Shown: positions 45,165 through 54,003, counted from the stretch's first letter. The stretch is 64,000 nucleotides of DNA from Bacillota bacterium (GCA_023436225.1 JAEZKA010000101.1:124001-188000); one strand, 5' to 3'. Translations and numbers: made by a program. Notes: generated from the letters alone by a model not told the origin.

Positions 45165-46058
45165 CTAAGTTAGAGAGATATTATCCTTTATTATATCAAT
45201 AATCATATGGTTTATAATCTCAGACAGCTCATGATTTAGCCCATGTCCTGCACCTTCAAAGAATCTGGTATTCATATGACAGTCCTTTAAGGCTTTCTCT
45301 CCGCCCAATATTTGAAAGGGATCCTCATTTCCCACAAGGTAGATAACCTTATCCCTGATTACTCCGATTTCCTCTTCGCTGAAGGTTCTTATTTTATGCC
45401 GTCCCATGGCCATATTATTAAAACCCTTTAGTAACCACTGATAATGCTCCATGATCGTATCATTCTCAGTAAAGACCTCAACATGATCACCGGATAGCTT
45501 AGCCAACAGCTTCCGTACATTCTTTTTGGTGGGGAACAAAGCCTCAGGTAAGAATATCTTCATCATAGTTTTCATATGATTACCTTCTCTTCCAACCGGC
45601 ATCGATCCGGAAATACAGATTGCTTTCCTGATTTTCTCCTGCCTTTTCAGAGCATACAGCTGCACCAGATAGCCACCGTGTGAGACACCAATCAGAGATA
45701 ACGGATCCAGTTTAAGGTATGAGACAATTTCATCAATCCATGTAACATCATCGAAATCTTTGTGATAGCCCTCCCCCATCACACTCTTTCCCGGACCGCC
45801 GATTGTATCGACTGCATATAGCCGAAAGTGCTCTCCCAATGCTTTTGCATTATAGACCCACATCAAAGCAGAATCATCTCCTACTCCGTGGAACATCAGT
45901 AAGGGAAGCCCATCCTCTTTCCCACAGGTAATGACATGGGTCTGACCATATGATGTTGGAATCATTAACTCCTCCTTCTCGATCTGCCACTCATCAAGCA
46001 GCCGGTTATAGGTCCGGATAATGTTTTCTCCTGCATTTTTACTCCGATATTGTTTCAT
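45165..46058 (-). CDS. Alpha/beta-hydrolase
   Basis: 297 residues with no signal peptide. The alpha/beta-hydrolase landmarks are the oxyanion loop LLMFHGVGDDSALMW, the nucleophile elbow LIGVSHGGYLVQLYA (serine near residue 123), the acid region VIYLVGNEDPFQIL and the final histidine FEGAGHGLNHE. The substrate is unknown. It begins 4 bases after the TetR gene, sharing its AAGGGG ribosome site with the TetR stop, so the two are one unit under the TetR operators. Confidence 0.9.
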   Translation of the reverse strand: MKQYRSKNAGENIIRTYNRLLDEWQIEKEELMIPTSYGQTHVITCGKEDGLPLLMFHGVGDDSALMWVYNAKALGEHFRLYAVDTIGGPGKSVMGEGYHKDFDDVTWIDEIVSYLKLDPLSLIGVSHGGYLVQLYALKRQEKIRKAICISGSMPVGREGNHMKTMMKIFLPEALFPTKKNVRKLLAKLSGDHVEVFTENDTIMEHYQWLLKGFNNMAMGRHKIRTFSEEEIGVIRDKVIYLVGNEDPFQILGGEKALKDCHMNTRFFEGAGHGLNHELSEIINHMIIDIIKDNISLT

Positions 46059-46062
46059 CGTA

Positions 46063-46677
46063 TCACCCCTTCATTTTTTGATAGATATCTCTAATATTCG
46101 AGTAGATTTCCTCACAAGCTAAATTAATTTTCTCATCGGTAGTCTGATATCCCACACAATTTTTTTGAAATGCCAGGAAAATGACAGCATAATATTCCTG
46201 CGCTAATATAGCCGGATTGCTCTGCTTAATAAAGCCTCGCTTCATCATTTCGTCAAATACCCTTTCCTGCTGTGCCAGTGGCAGCTCAAACACCAGTCTC
46301 TGATAATTTTCATAAGCTTTACGATCCGTCATCTGCTCCATCACCAAAAAAGCTAACATCTGATAGACATATGGGTTAAGGAGATATCCCTTTAAAAAGC
46401 CGACTGCCACTTCACACATAGCAGCTTCCGTAACCTCCTCTGCCTTAGTGAATTCATAATCAAAGCCTGCCTTCATCTTTTCAATCAACAAATCTATTTT
46501 ATCTATAAGGGAATCCATAATAGCTTGTTTATTCTTAAAATGATAATAAATGGAGCTTTCCTTAATCCCTACCCGCTTTCCGATATCCCTGATTGATACG
46601 GACTGATACCCCCTTTTGGCGAATAATTCCAGTGCAATCTGTTCTATCCGATCTTTAGTTGCCTGTTTTTCCTCCAT
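46063..46677 (-). CDS. TetR-family transcriptional repressor
   Basis: 204 residues. The N-terminal DNA-binding part is standard: QATKDRIEQIALELFAKRGYQSVSIRDIGKRVGIKESSIYYHFKNKQAIMDSL in sections; the rest is a helical ligand domain. The ATG at 46677 with GGGAG upstream is preferred over an earlier in-frame codon at 46731, since the latter would include dispersed-repeat copy C as protein. It precedes the hydrolase by 4 bases. Two identical 14-bp palindromes lie 80-120 bases upstream and should be its operators. Confidence 0.93.
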   Translation of the reverse strand: MEEKQATKDRIEQIALELFAKRGYQSVSIRDIGKRVGIKESSIYYHFKNKQAIMDSLIDKIDLLIEKMKAGFDYEFTKAEEVTEAAMCEVAVGFLKGYLLNPYVYQMLAFLVMEQMTDRKAYENYQRLVFELPLAQQERVFDEMMKRGFIKQSNPAILAQEYYAVIFLAFQKNCVGYQTTDEKINLACEEIYSNIRDIYQKMKG

Positions 46678-46693
46678 AGTATCTCCCTTTCCA

Positions 46694-46728
46694 ACAAAAG
46701 AAAGCACGCTTTGCAAACTGTCTTTTGT
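46694..46728 (+). repeat. 35-nt dispersed palindrome, copy C
   Basis: ACAAAAGAAAG-CACGCTTTGCAAA-CTGTCTTTTGT, 35 nt, in the leader of the TetR gene. Arms have changed together (ACAAAAG / CTTTTGT instead of ACAATAG / CTATTGT), which keeps the pairing. Confidence 0.65.
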
Positions 46729-46756
46729 CACAGTCTTACTTTTGTCACGACCTTAC

Positions 46757-46796
46757 CTAACAATTGTTAGTTACATTATACCTAACAATTGTTAGG
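46757..46796. promoter_or_regulatory. Two TetR operators
   Basis: CTAACAATTGTTAG occurs twice, at 46757-46770 and 46782-46795, 25 bases centre to centre; the second extends to the 16-bp palindrome CCTAACAATTGTTAGG (46781-46796). Their place upstream of the TetR gene makes them its likely autoregulatory sites. Confidence 0.8.
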
Positions 46797-46828
46797 TTTG
46801 CAAGAGATTTATAACAGATAAGTAAAAA

Positions 46829-46860
46829 ACTGCCCCAAAACCGGCCAGGTCAGGAGCAGT
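46829..46860 (-). terminator. Terminator of the S41-type peptidase gene
   Basis: Minus-strand ACTGCTCC ... GGGGCAGT with an inner loop, followed by TTTTTTAC. It lies about 130 bases after the stop of the gene at 46987. Confidence 0.7.
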
Positions 46861-46873
46861 ATCATTAAAGATT

Positions 46874-46981
46874 ATATTTTCATTTTATCTTTTTATTTTA
46901 ACTATTTATTTTCTCGTTTTATTTATCGTTTTATTTATGTTTTTATTTATCTTATTATTTTTATCGTTTATTGTTGTCTTA
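46874..46981. repeat. Low-complexity TTTATTT tract
   Basis: About 108 bases made nearly only of T and A with repeated TTTTATTTAT units (four times TTTATTTAT). In the transcript of the peptidase gene it forms an A-rich 3' part before the terminator. Confidence 0.6.
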
Positions 46982-46986
46982 TGATA

Positions 46987-48285
46987 TTAATTTGCTAGTG
47001 CGTAATCCAATACCACATCCTTACCGCCCACATAATCTTCGATTGTAGGCTGTATAACTACGTCGGGCAGAAATGTTCCAACTCCTTCATTTTTGTAGCG
47101 AAAGCTCTTTGAAAACTCAAAATACTTCGTGCTATAGCTAATTGGAATCATGGAATTCGGCATTTCCATTGTTTTCACTTCTCCATAGCAATCCAGCGCA
47201 CCACCAGTAGGCTCTCCTACAGAGACAGCCGCCGGAGCCGCCTCTTTAATTCGATATATTGCAAACATACCTGAAGAGAAGGTATTGCGCCCAACCAGAG
47301 TGTATATCCTTACCTCCGGCTTCTCTTTGATATAGCTCTTGAGACGATCGGTAAATGGATTAAGAATCTCTGAATTTCCACCGGAATTGCTTCTCAGATC
47401 GATAATAATCTTCTCAACCTCTTCTTTCTCAATTCGATTCATCATTTCATTGTTAAAATCGGCAAAGCTTTGATCCTCCATCTCGGCACAAGCATTGTAT
47501 TCAAAGTAGAGAGCCCTGTCCTGTGTTAGATATTCATAAGCATAATATTTATTATATATTCCGAGAAGTATATCCTTCTCCTTTGTATTGACTAACTCGG
47601 TACTTTCTCCGTACTCAAGGGTTGGTACCCTATAATCTCGTTCCTTACCATTCTTTTGTACGGTAAATACTGTCTCTGTCTCATTTGAAAGGATTCCCAG
47701 GCCATACATATATACTGGTGACTGAAGGTAATTCGGAAGCATAGCTAATACCCAACTCTCATTTTCATGGGATACTAAGGTTCTAAGCTGTTCCATTACC
47801 TTGTCAATGTCAACGTCATTAATCTTCGTAACCTGGCAAAACATCATATCTTCAAAGTCCTTGCCGGCATTCACTACGTAGACCTTGCCGTCAAGGATAT
47901 AGAATTGCAGTGGGTAGCTGTAACCATCCCAGTAATTGATTGAGGTATGAGCATCTCCAACAGAAGCAATAATCTTGTTAAGCTCAACAAAAACCTGCTT
48001 AGTGCTCAGTTGATCAACCTTATCGATTAACTGATCCGTCATAGTATTAAACTCTTTCTTGGTTATAACACTGAACAAATTTTTATGCTGTTTGGGAAGC
48101 TCCTTCTTAAAAAATTTAATATCCTCAGTTAGAAGACGATTCCGTTCTTTACTGGTGTTGTCATTCCTCAGTACTATCTCCCGATTAGATGATTTCCCAA
48201 AAGCATTTACGCTGCTGCACGAAGTCGCTGTTATTACGAGTATTAGTGCGATACCCATCAGCAAGTTTAATAATTTTATCTTCAT
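46987..48285 (-). CDS. S41-family peptidase-like lipoprotein
   Basis: 432 residues. The signal peptide ends in a possible lipobox (ITATSC), so it should sit on the outer face of the membrane. The C-terminal half is tail-specific-protease-like: KIIIDLRSNSGGNSEIL, TLVGRNTFSSGMFA with the nucleophile serine, GEPTGGALDCYGE. The N-terminal half has the helical cap (SVGDAHTSINYW) found in S41 proteins of Firmicutes; no PDZ domain is obvious. The target is unknown. The ATG at 48285 has AAGGAG upstream; the frame is open to 48324. Confidence 0.85.
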   Translation of the reverse strand: MKIKLLNLLMGIALILVITATSCSSVNAFGKSSNREIVLRNDNTSKERNRLLTEDIKFFKKELPKQHKNLFSVITKKEFNTMTDQLIDKVDQLSTKQVFVELNKIIASVGDAHTSINYWDGYSYPLQFYILDGKVYVVNAGKDFEDMMFCQVTKINDVDIDKVMEQLRTLVSHENESWVLAMLPNYLQSPVYMYGLGILSNETETVFTVQKNGKERDYRVPTLEYGESTELVNTKEKDILLGIYNKYYAYEYLTQDRALYFEYNACAEMEDQSFADFNNEMMNRIEKEEVEKIIIDLRSNSGGNSEILNPFTDRLKSYIKEKPEVRIYTLVGRNTFSSGMFAIYRIKEAAPAAVSVGEPTGGALDCYGEVKTMEMPNSMIPISYSTKYFEFSKSFRYKNEGVGTFLPDVVIQPTIEDYVGGKDVVLDYALAN

Positions 48286-48436
48286 TTCAACATTCTCCTT
48301 ACGATTTATTCTTACTGTTAGCATGTGTAATGCTTTATCAAGTCATATAAATCCATCAATTGGTAAATTATAGCATTTGTGATATGCGTTAGTCAATAAT
48401 AGACGCTCGCATTGTTCATATTTTTTTACATATAAA

Positions 48437-48476
48437 AAGGAACTACCTCACTAATCATATAGTGTGATAATTCCTT
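48437..48476 (-). terminator. Terminator of the DUF4886 gene
   Basis: Minus-strand AAGGAATTATCACACTA ... TAGTGAGGTAGTTCCTT pairs with few mismatches and is followed by TTTATATG, directly after the stop at 48483. Confidence 0.7.
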
Positions 48477-48482
48477 GATACT

Positions 48483-49238
48483 TTAATGTGATAGTAATTC
48501 ATGTACGGTCTCTTTAATTAACCGAATTTTCAATACATCCACTACTTCCCCCTCCAGAGCAGGCGGAATAAAGCTATTCTCTAAAACATTTCCCTTCAGG
48601 ATAAATTCGAACCATGTTGCTGCAAGTGCATATCGTCCATAAACTAAATGCATATGAAAACCATCCCTGCACAGACTGACTCCACCATTCACATAATCAA
48701 AAACCGGTATGGAACGTAGCTTCTGTACCACATCTGAGCTTGGGATTACTCGTAAGGATAGACTCTCACTCAGGTCATGATATACTTCTTTTATCGCTAT
48801 GTGCATTTTACTCTGATCTCTGTCATAATGAACAAAATCGGGATGCTCAGAATCAAATTCATACGCCCAGGTCTGATGTAGTAGCTGCTCAGCAGTGGGG
48901 GCATATTTCCTGACATATTCACAGATATTTAATATATAAGGATAAAAGGTATCGATAAGACCGCTTTTTCCACTTACCTGCTGTAGGGTAACATAATCCC
49001 AATCTTCTTCCTTTAGAGCCTCCTTAATTGAGATCTTACGACCGGTGTACTGCCCATTCAATTCATAATCATAGAGAGCGGCATCACCCTGAATATTTAA
49101 CCAATGAGTCTCTAGTGAACATCCTCCGATATATAGATTCACTACCTTGATTTCCTCACCGGCAGCCTCTGCTATAGAATAAAGATATGCAGTGGCATCC
49201 TGAGAAAAGCTGTTGCCGATTGCCAGTATGTTAATCAT
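48483..49238 (-). CDS. DUF4886 (SGNH-hydrolase-like) protein
   Basis: 251 residues, no signal peptide. It opens ILAIGNSFSQDATAYLYSIA with GNSFS in the place of the SGNH-hydrolase GDS block, and has IGGCSLETHW, DYVTLQQVSGKSG and, near the end, NGGVSLCRDGFHMHLVYGRYALA, where D and H would complete a catalytic set. This is the DUF4886 pattern; members occur with carbohydrate genes and may be deacylases, but this is unproven. It overlaps the small membrane protein gene upstream by 4 bases (ATGA). Confidence 0.82.
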   Translation of the reverse strand: MINILAIGNSFSQDATAYLYSIAEAAGEEIKVVNLYIGGCSLETHWLNIQGDAALYDYELNGQYTGRKISIKEALKEEDWDYVTLQQVSGKSGLIDTFYPYILNICEYVRKYAPTAEQLLHQTWAYEFDSEHPDFVHYDRDQSKMHIAIKEVYHDLSESLSLRVIPSSDVVQKLRSIPVFDYVNGGVSLCRDGFHMHLVYGRYALAATWFEFILKGNVLENSFIPPALEGEVVDVLKIRLIKETVHELLSH

Positions 49239-49522
49239 TGCTTCATCTCCCTTTCTTTCGCTAAATCAAGCTTTCGGTTGCGAAGATACAAGCATAAATC
49301 GATAATCACCATCGTGAAATTAATAAGATAAAACACCAGAACATAATTTAATTTGCCTGCCATAAACTTTGATGCAATTCCGAATAAATAACCTATAATG
49401 ATAAAGTAAATAAATATAAGACTTTTTCCCTTAGCTGTCCGGGACGTGTAAGATTTGATGATTGATATCGGCCAGGATATACCAAAGCATATCACCATAG
49501 CTGCTTCCATTAATTGTGCCAT
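49235..49522 (-). CDS. Small PQ-loop-like membrane protein (SemiSWEET-like)
   Basis: 95 residues with three membrane helices and a basic C-terminal tail. CFGISWPISIIKSYTSRTAKGKSLIF followed by GYLFGIASKF fits the single three-helix repeat of SemiSWEET/PQ-loop transporters, which dimerise to carry sugars. The match is by eye and moderate. Its stop overlaps the DUF4886 start (ATGA), so the two are translationally coupled and probably share a substrate. Confidence 0.7.
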   Translation of the reverse strand: MAQLMEAAMVICFGISWPISIIKSYTSRTAKGKSLIFIYFIIIGYLFGIASKFMAGKLNYVLVFYLINFTMVIIDLCLYLRNRKLDLAKEREMKQ

Positions 49523-49585
49523 TCTACTTCTCTTCTTTCGCTAATCTTTTTCCCAAATTGTAGCACCTTAGGATAACTTTTTCAA

Positions 49586-50347
49586 TTATTTTAAATCATT
49601 CTTCATTTTTCTCTGGAATAACAAGGCAGCTATGATATAAATGAACGATGCGTATATTAATATTATAATCAATGATTTCCCTAACTCTGTATAATTCCCC
49701 TGCAAAGCCATTCTCGCAGTACTCGCCCCGTGATAGAACGGTAATGCATGGCACACCTTACCAAAGGTACCTCCAATTGCATCCACATCCATCCAGATAC
49801 CGCCAAGTAGGCTGGCTGCAGTGATAATAATGGAGCATATCCCGGGTGCAGCCTTGTCATTCAGCAGTGTTCCGAAAAATAGACCGAAAGCGATAAACAT
49901 CATTGCCGATGGCAACATTACCAGGATACTCAACAGGATATTCCCTAGCTCAAAGGCATATCCTGTGATATTTCCAATCATAACCGAAGCAGCAAACGTA
50001 ATGATGATCTGCAGTAGCGAAATAATCATTAGCGGCAATGTATATCCACCGATAAAGTCTATCCCATTCATTGGTGATGCATATAATCTTGTTAAGAAAG
50101 TAGTTGTACGGTCCTTCGATACCTGCAAACAGGTAAACAGCATAATAAAGGTTAGTCCAAACAATGCTATTCCCGGTGCTAAATTCTGTATATGAAATAA
50201 TTCCATGCCAACTTCCTTTGGAATGCTTCGGTTAACGATCGTCATGATCACTAGCATCACCAATGGAAAGCCTAGGCAGAAGATATAGCTTAGTGGATCT
50301 CTAAGTAATTCTTTGATTGTTCTTTTACAAAATATGAAGCTTCTCAT
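49586..50347 (-). CDS. ABC-2 type transporter permease
   Basis: 253 residues, six membrane segments. The N-terminus RSFIFCKRTIKELLRDPLSYIFCLGFPLVMLVIM is typical of ABC-2 permeases, and the later GICSIIITAASLLGGIWMDVD stretch is the usual conserved core. The ATG at 50347 follows GGGAGG by 5 bases. It forms an exporter with the ATPase encoded 41 bases upstream. The cargo is unknown; drug or peptide export is common in this group. Confidence 0.88.
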   Translation of the reverse strand: MRSFIFCKRTIKELLRDPLSYIFCLGFPLVMLVIMTIVNRSIPKEVGMELFHIQNLAPGIALFGLTFIMLFTCLQVSKDRTTTFLTRLYASPMNGIDFIGGYTLPLMIISLLQIIITFAASVMIGNITGYAFELGNILLSILVMLPSAMMFIAFGLFFGTLLNDKAAPGICSIIITAASLLGGIWMDVDAIGGTFGKVCHALPFYHGASTARMALQGNYTELGKSLIIILIYASFIYIIAALLFQRKMKNDLK

Positions 50348-50388
50348 ATTAACCTCCCATAATGCAGCTTTACTGCAGCTCATTCTCT

Positions 50389-51114
50389 CTAATACCCCTC
50401 AGCTATTGCAATAAATGCATCTTCCAAACTGGTTTTGCCAGTTTTCTGCTTTAATTCATCCACTGAACCCTGAGCTTTAATAATACCGTTCACCATGATA
50501 GCAATGCCATCCGAAAGGCTTTCCGCCTCTTCCATATAATGCGTGGTAAGAACAACAGTAACCTTTCCTCTTAACCTCTTAATAATACCCCAAAGTTCTC
50601 TTCTTGCCAGTACATCAAGACCTAAGGTAGGTTCATCCAAAAAGAGGAGCTTTGGTTCTGTCACCAGAGCCATAGCTATGCTTAGTCTTCTTTGCCAGCC
50701 TCCGGAAAGTGTTTTCGCTTTGCTGTTCTCCACTTCTTGCAATGAGAATTCCTCTATACATTGACAAACCTTTTCTTTCAACTGCTTCTTCGCACAACCG
50801 TATATCTCAGCAATAAATTCGAGATTTTCCTTCACGGTAAGGTTTGGAGCTATGGCTGTCTCCTGAGGGGAGAGATTAATAAGCTTTTTGATTTCTTTCA
50901 GCTCAGTTTTCACGTCTTTATCAAATATACGGATATCTCCCTCCGTAGGCCTAGAGAGTCCGGTAAGCATCCTGATTGTTGTAGTTTTACCGGCACCGTT
51001 CACTCCTAACAGAGAGAATACTTTTCCCTCCTCTATCGATAAAGAGATATTATTAACGGCTGCCTTACTTCCATAATCTTTCTTTAAATTTGTAATTACA
51101 ATTGCATTAGCCAT
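50389..51114 (-). CDS. ABC transporter ATPase (exporter type)
   Basis: 241 residues with Walker A GVNGAGKTTTIRML, Q-loop LINLSPQETAI, signature LSGGWQRRLSIAMAL, Walker B LLFLDEPTLGLD and H-loop VVLTTHYMEEAE. The ATG at 51114 follows AGGAG by 7 bases; the frame is open to 51129. It is encoded between the DUF3021 gene and the permease gene in the LytTR-controlled unit. Confidence 0.93.
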   Translation of the reverse strand: MANAIVITNLKKDYGSKAAVNNISLSIEEGKVFSLLGVNGAGKTTTIRMLTGLSRPTEGDIRIFDKDVKTELKEIKKLINLSPQETAIAPNLTVKENLEFIAEIYGCAKKQLKEKVCQCIEEFSLQEVENSKAKTLSGGWQRRLSIAMALVTEPKLLFLDEPTLGLDVLARRELWGIIKRLRGKVTVVLTTHYMEEAESLSDGIAIMVNGIIKAQGSVDELKQKTGKTSLEDAFIAIAEGY

Positions 51115-51140
51115 ATTTCTTCTCCTCACTTAATCTACTA

Positions 51141-51608
51141 TTACGGCTCATTTTCATTCATTTGAAGCAGCTTTTGATTAATTTTCGCAACGGACTTTTT
51201 ACAAAGTGAATATTGGATTGTCCAGGTAATTACATAGGAAGCTATATAGCTGCATATAACGCTGAAAAAAGCTATTGGATACTTATTAATACCCCAGCAA
51301 AATATACTTACCGGCATCCAGAAAGCTGCAGTGATGATGAAATATATCACACTTTGTTTTAACAGGCTCCAACGTCCAATCTCCAAAATAACGGAACCCG
51401 CTCCAAATGCTGCACTCGTTAATCCAATCAGAACCATCTGTAACAGCAGCGCGATGATTTCCGAGTCAAAGTGAGCTGCATAATCCGGAACCAAGGGAAT
51501 AAAATCCGGTTCCTTTGCGAATATCATAATAATCAATGCCAATATAATATTAATGGAGATTGCATACATAAATCCATTTATTCCTCTAATTAGAGCTGTC
51601 TTAAGCAT
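51141..51608 (-). CDS. DUF3021 membrane protein
   Basis: 155 residues with four membrane segments and a short charged tail. It matches the DUF3021 pattern (RGINGFMYAISINIILALIIMIF, then AAFGAGSVILEIGRWSLLKQSVIYFI) and has the usual neighbour, a LytTR regulator 11 bases upstream. In such pairs the membrane protein is thought to hold the regulator inactive (LytTR regulatory systems); that role is inferred here from context. Confidence 0.88.
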   Translation of the reverse strand: MLKTALIRGINGFMYAISINIILALIIMIFAKEPDFIPLVPDYAAHFDSEIIALLLQMVLIGLTSAAFGAGSVILEIGRWSLLKQSVIYFIITAAFWMPVSIFCWGINKYPIAFFSVICSYIASYVITWTIQYSLCKKSVAKINQKLLQMNENEP

Positions 51609-51619
51609 TTTCCATCACC

Positions 51620-52060
51620 TCAAATCCCCAAAACTTTCTTAATCTTAGACACATAACGACGAGATACAAAGGTTTTGATATCTCCCTGAAGATACATCAG
51701 AATAGTACCGGTTACGCTGGTATCGAGACGCTTTATTTTACGTAGATTTACAATCTCGGAATTGGATATTCTCGTAAACCGTCTGCCATCCAATGCTTCC
51801 TCCAGCTCAAATAGCCGTTGATGCAAGCGATAGTTTCCATTGGCTGTCGCTGCGTATATCTTTTGATTCTCCGTATAGATTCTGATAATGGCTTCGGTGG
51901 ATAATAACTCCACACCATTTTCTGTATAACCGGTAATGGTAGTGTTAACTGCTTCCGACACCATTTGGACCAGTCTTTCCGTCTCACAACTCTTTTCTTT
52001 GTTACAAATATGGATCTCCGGTTCCGTATACTTCTTATCAATGATTAATTTTATTCTCAT
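51620..52060 (-). CDS. LytTR-domain transcriptional regulator
   Basis: 146 residues. The C-terminal 100 residues are a LytTR DNA-binding domain: IYAATANGNYRLHQRLFELEEALDGRRFTRISNSEIVNLRKIKRLD in parts, then GTILMYLQGDIKTFVSRRYVSKIKKVLG. There is no receiver domain; the first 50 residues are a short alpha/beta segment (KLIIDKKYTEPEIHICN). It is the first gene of the LytTR-DUF3021-ABC unit, and direct repeats of the LytTR kind overlap its promoter. Confidence 0.92.
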   Translation of the reverse strand: MRIKLIIDKKYTEPEIHICNKEKSCETERLVQMVSEAVNTTITGYTENGVELLSTEAIIRIYTENQKIYAATANGNYRLHQRLFELEEALDGRRFTRISNSEIVNLRKIKRLDTSVTGTILMYLQGDIKTFVSRRYVSKIKKVLGI

Positions 52061-52112
52061 CTATGTACCGCCCGCATAAATAATATAGTATAACTTTGAA
52101 CTAATTGAAACC

Positions 52113-52153
52113 ATTATACAGTAACTGGTCGTTTTTGAAAACTACTCGGTCGT
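52113..52153 (-). promoter_or_regulatory. LytTR-gene promoter with two direct-repeat operators
   Basis: Minus-strand TATAAT (52113-52118) lies about 55 bases before the LytTR gene. ACGACC (plus GGTCGT) occurs at 52127-52132 and 52148-52153, exactly 21 bases apart, i.e. two helical turns, overlapping and upstream of the -35 zone. This is the usual layout of LytTR activator sites. Confidence 0.7.
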
Positions 52154-52398
52154 AAACCACAAGCTTCCGTTATTAATTGTACTTCATAATGAGGACATAT
52201 CGAATTCCTCAACAGGTTGAAGTACTTGCAGAATAATTCGTCGGCTTGCTGAACCTTCAAATCTTGCTATGCAAAGCATTGCCTGAATGCAAATTATTAA
52301 AAAAGCTGCTACATAATGGAGTTATCACAAAGATGAGTACAACTGACTCCCCTCCTCTTTGCAATATCTTCGATTGTGCAACAGCCTCTTAAGACAGC
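52154..52398. other. Remaining intergenic sequence between the LytTR promoter and the GT-C gene
   Basis: No frame, hairpin with T-tract or RNA gene is evident. It must contain the end of the minus-strand transcript from 52399 but no clear terminator is seen. Confidence 0.35.
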
Positions 52399-54003
52399 CT
52401 ATGTTACCTGCTTTTTATTCCTATTCTTAATATAGTCATACACATTGGTATAACCCTGATACGATAGAATTATAAGAATTGGATATACCGGGTAGATGTA
52501 TCTTGATTTGATTTCCCATAGAATGTAGAAGCCGATAAAGCCCAACAGTACTATAATAAGTAATACCTCATCAAATCTCTTGCTTCTCATACAATTAAAA
52601 AGTCTAATCATCATAAAACAATAGATGAGAAAGTTAATTCCATATAAGCTCCAAAGCAGCAGTCCTCGATAACGATTATCCCGGTTGAATAGTTCCGTAG
52701 CAGAGGTTTGATAGTCATACCCTCCCATAACGCTAACATTCTTATCTTTAACCGACTCGGGATCTACACCTAAGCCATATCGATCAATTTGGTAAGTTCC
52801 TTCTGTCCAGGTCCATAATATTTTTTTATAATACATACCTACCATATCTTTAAAAGAGGCCTCCTGGAGCTTTCTTCTGATTTCCTCCATGAATAATTTT
52901 TTACTCCGTTCTTTATCATATTCTGCCTTCTTTTCATAGATATTATAACTTTTTTTATGATCAAAGAAACCAAGTCGCATCATATTAATCCCCATATTCA
53001 ACCATAGATGGACCGGTGCCGAATTCTGATAGATGGATGCCTCCACTTTATGAGATGCCTGTAAAGCTGCATTCTGGGCCCAGCCAGGGATGACAAAAAG
53101 AAACAGCAGTATCAGGATGGAGGCTGTTATCTTTCTTATTCCAAGCTTCATAACATTAAGTAATAGGTAGATAATTGCCGCAATTAAGAATATGGCTCCT
53201 ATATTTCTTAAATAATTTCCAAAGGATAACAACAGTGATGCGATTACAAGCTTCCTCATTCGTCCATCCTTTACAAATCGTATCATATAATATAGCATAC
53301 CGGTAAAAAATGTCGTGGCGATTACATCATTATATATATAATTACACATAAATAGGGCTGGAATATAGGTTGCCGCAAAGATTAAGACTCCATATTCATT
53401 GGAGTTCGCACCTTTGCGCAGACTTTGCGTATCTACCAATTTGAATTGCTTATTATTTACACGAAACTCTCTATAAATCAAGTAGGTAAACATTGTTGTA
53501 GCAAGCGTGAAAAATATATTGAATAATTTGATTGCAAAGTATTTCCCGGGAAATGTGGCTAATATCCACTTGAAATATACAACCATTGAGAAATTAAAAG
53601 GAAATTTAAATAAATAGCCGCCCTTCTGAAAGGAGGAATAATCCTCTTTATCTAGTATCTCGGAAGCGATCGATAATAATTTCTTTGAATCGGCGGTAGG
53701 AAGCACAGGTAAGTCTACAATAATCCAGTACTGGACCAAAAAAGAAACCAACAGAATAATTGGTATCACCAGCTTCCTACTAAGCTTATTCAGATGCGAA
53801 AAAATATAATACAGAACCATGCTAATGGTTAGTAAAACAACTAAATATATAATAAAAGTCAAAAGCTTCTGCTTATGAAGAATCGGATTATCACCATATA
53901 GATAATAATTGAACTCTGCCCTAATAAAGAACGAGGATATGATAAATAGCCCAATAAAAAAAATTAGTATGCAATAAAAAATCCTTTTGATCTGCTCAGA
54001 CAT
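52399..54003 (-). CDS. Multi-pass membrane glycosyltransferase-like protein (GT-C / ArnT-like)
   Basis: 534 residues with about 11-12 membrane segments. A first outer loop carries VDLPVLPTADSKKLL, which could hold the acidic catalytic residue of GT-C enzymes; an outer C-terminal loop (about 320-430) with tyrosine-rich sequence lies before the last helices, and FNIFFTLATTMFTYLIYREFRV and RNIGAIFLIAAIIYLLL fit the GT39/ArnT-like arrangement. Such proteins move a sugar from a lipid carrier to a wall or protein acceptor. The assignment is by topology, not by a firm motif. AAGGAG precedes the ATG. It stands alone. Confidence 0.62.
   Translation of the reverse strand: MSEQIKRIFYCILIFFIGLFIISSFFIRAEFNYYLYGDNPILHKQKLLTFIIYLVVLLTISMVLYYIFSHLNKLSRKLVIPIILLVSFLVQYWIIVDLPVLPTADSKKLLSIASEILDKEDYSSFQKGGYLFKFPFNFSMVVYFKWILATFPGKYFAIKLFNIFFTLATTMFTYLIYREFRVNNKQFKLVDTQSLRKGANSNEYGVLIFAATYIPALFMCNYIYNDVIATTFFTGMLYYMIRFVKDGRMRKLVIASLLLSFGNYLRNIGAIFLIAAIIYLLLNVMKLGIRKITASILILLFLFVIPGWAQNAALQASHKVEASIYQNSAPVHLWLNMGINMMRLGFFDHKKSYNIYEKKAEYDKERSKKLFMEEIRRKLQEASFKDMVGMYYKKILWTWTEGTYQIDRYGLGVDPESVKDKNVSVMGGYDYQTSATELFNRDNRYRGLLLWSLYGINFLIYCFMMIRLFNCMRSKRFDEVLLIIVLLGFIGFYILWEIKSRYIYPVYPILIILSYQGYTNVYDYIKNRNKKQVT

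Noticed and set aside
46678..46731. Upstream start of the TetR gene (18 extra residues)
   Set aside because: The extra residues translate palindrome copy C; the ATG at 46677 has GGGAG and fits the family N-terminus.
46874..46981. Low-complexity TTTATTT tract as an origin or attachment site
   Set aside because: No DnaA boxes, iteron pattern or integrase gene is nearby; a simple AT-rich 3' tract explains it.
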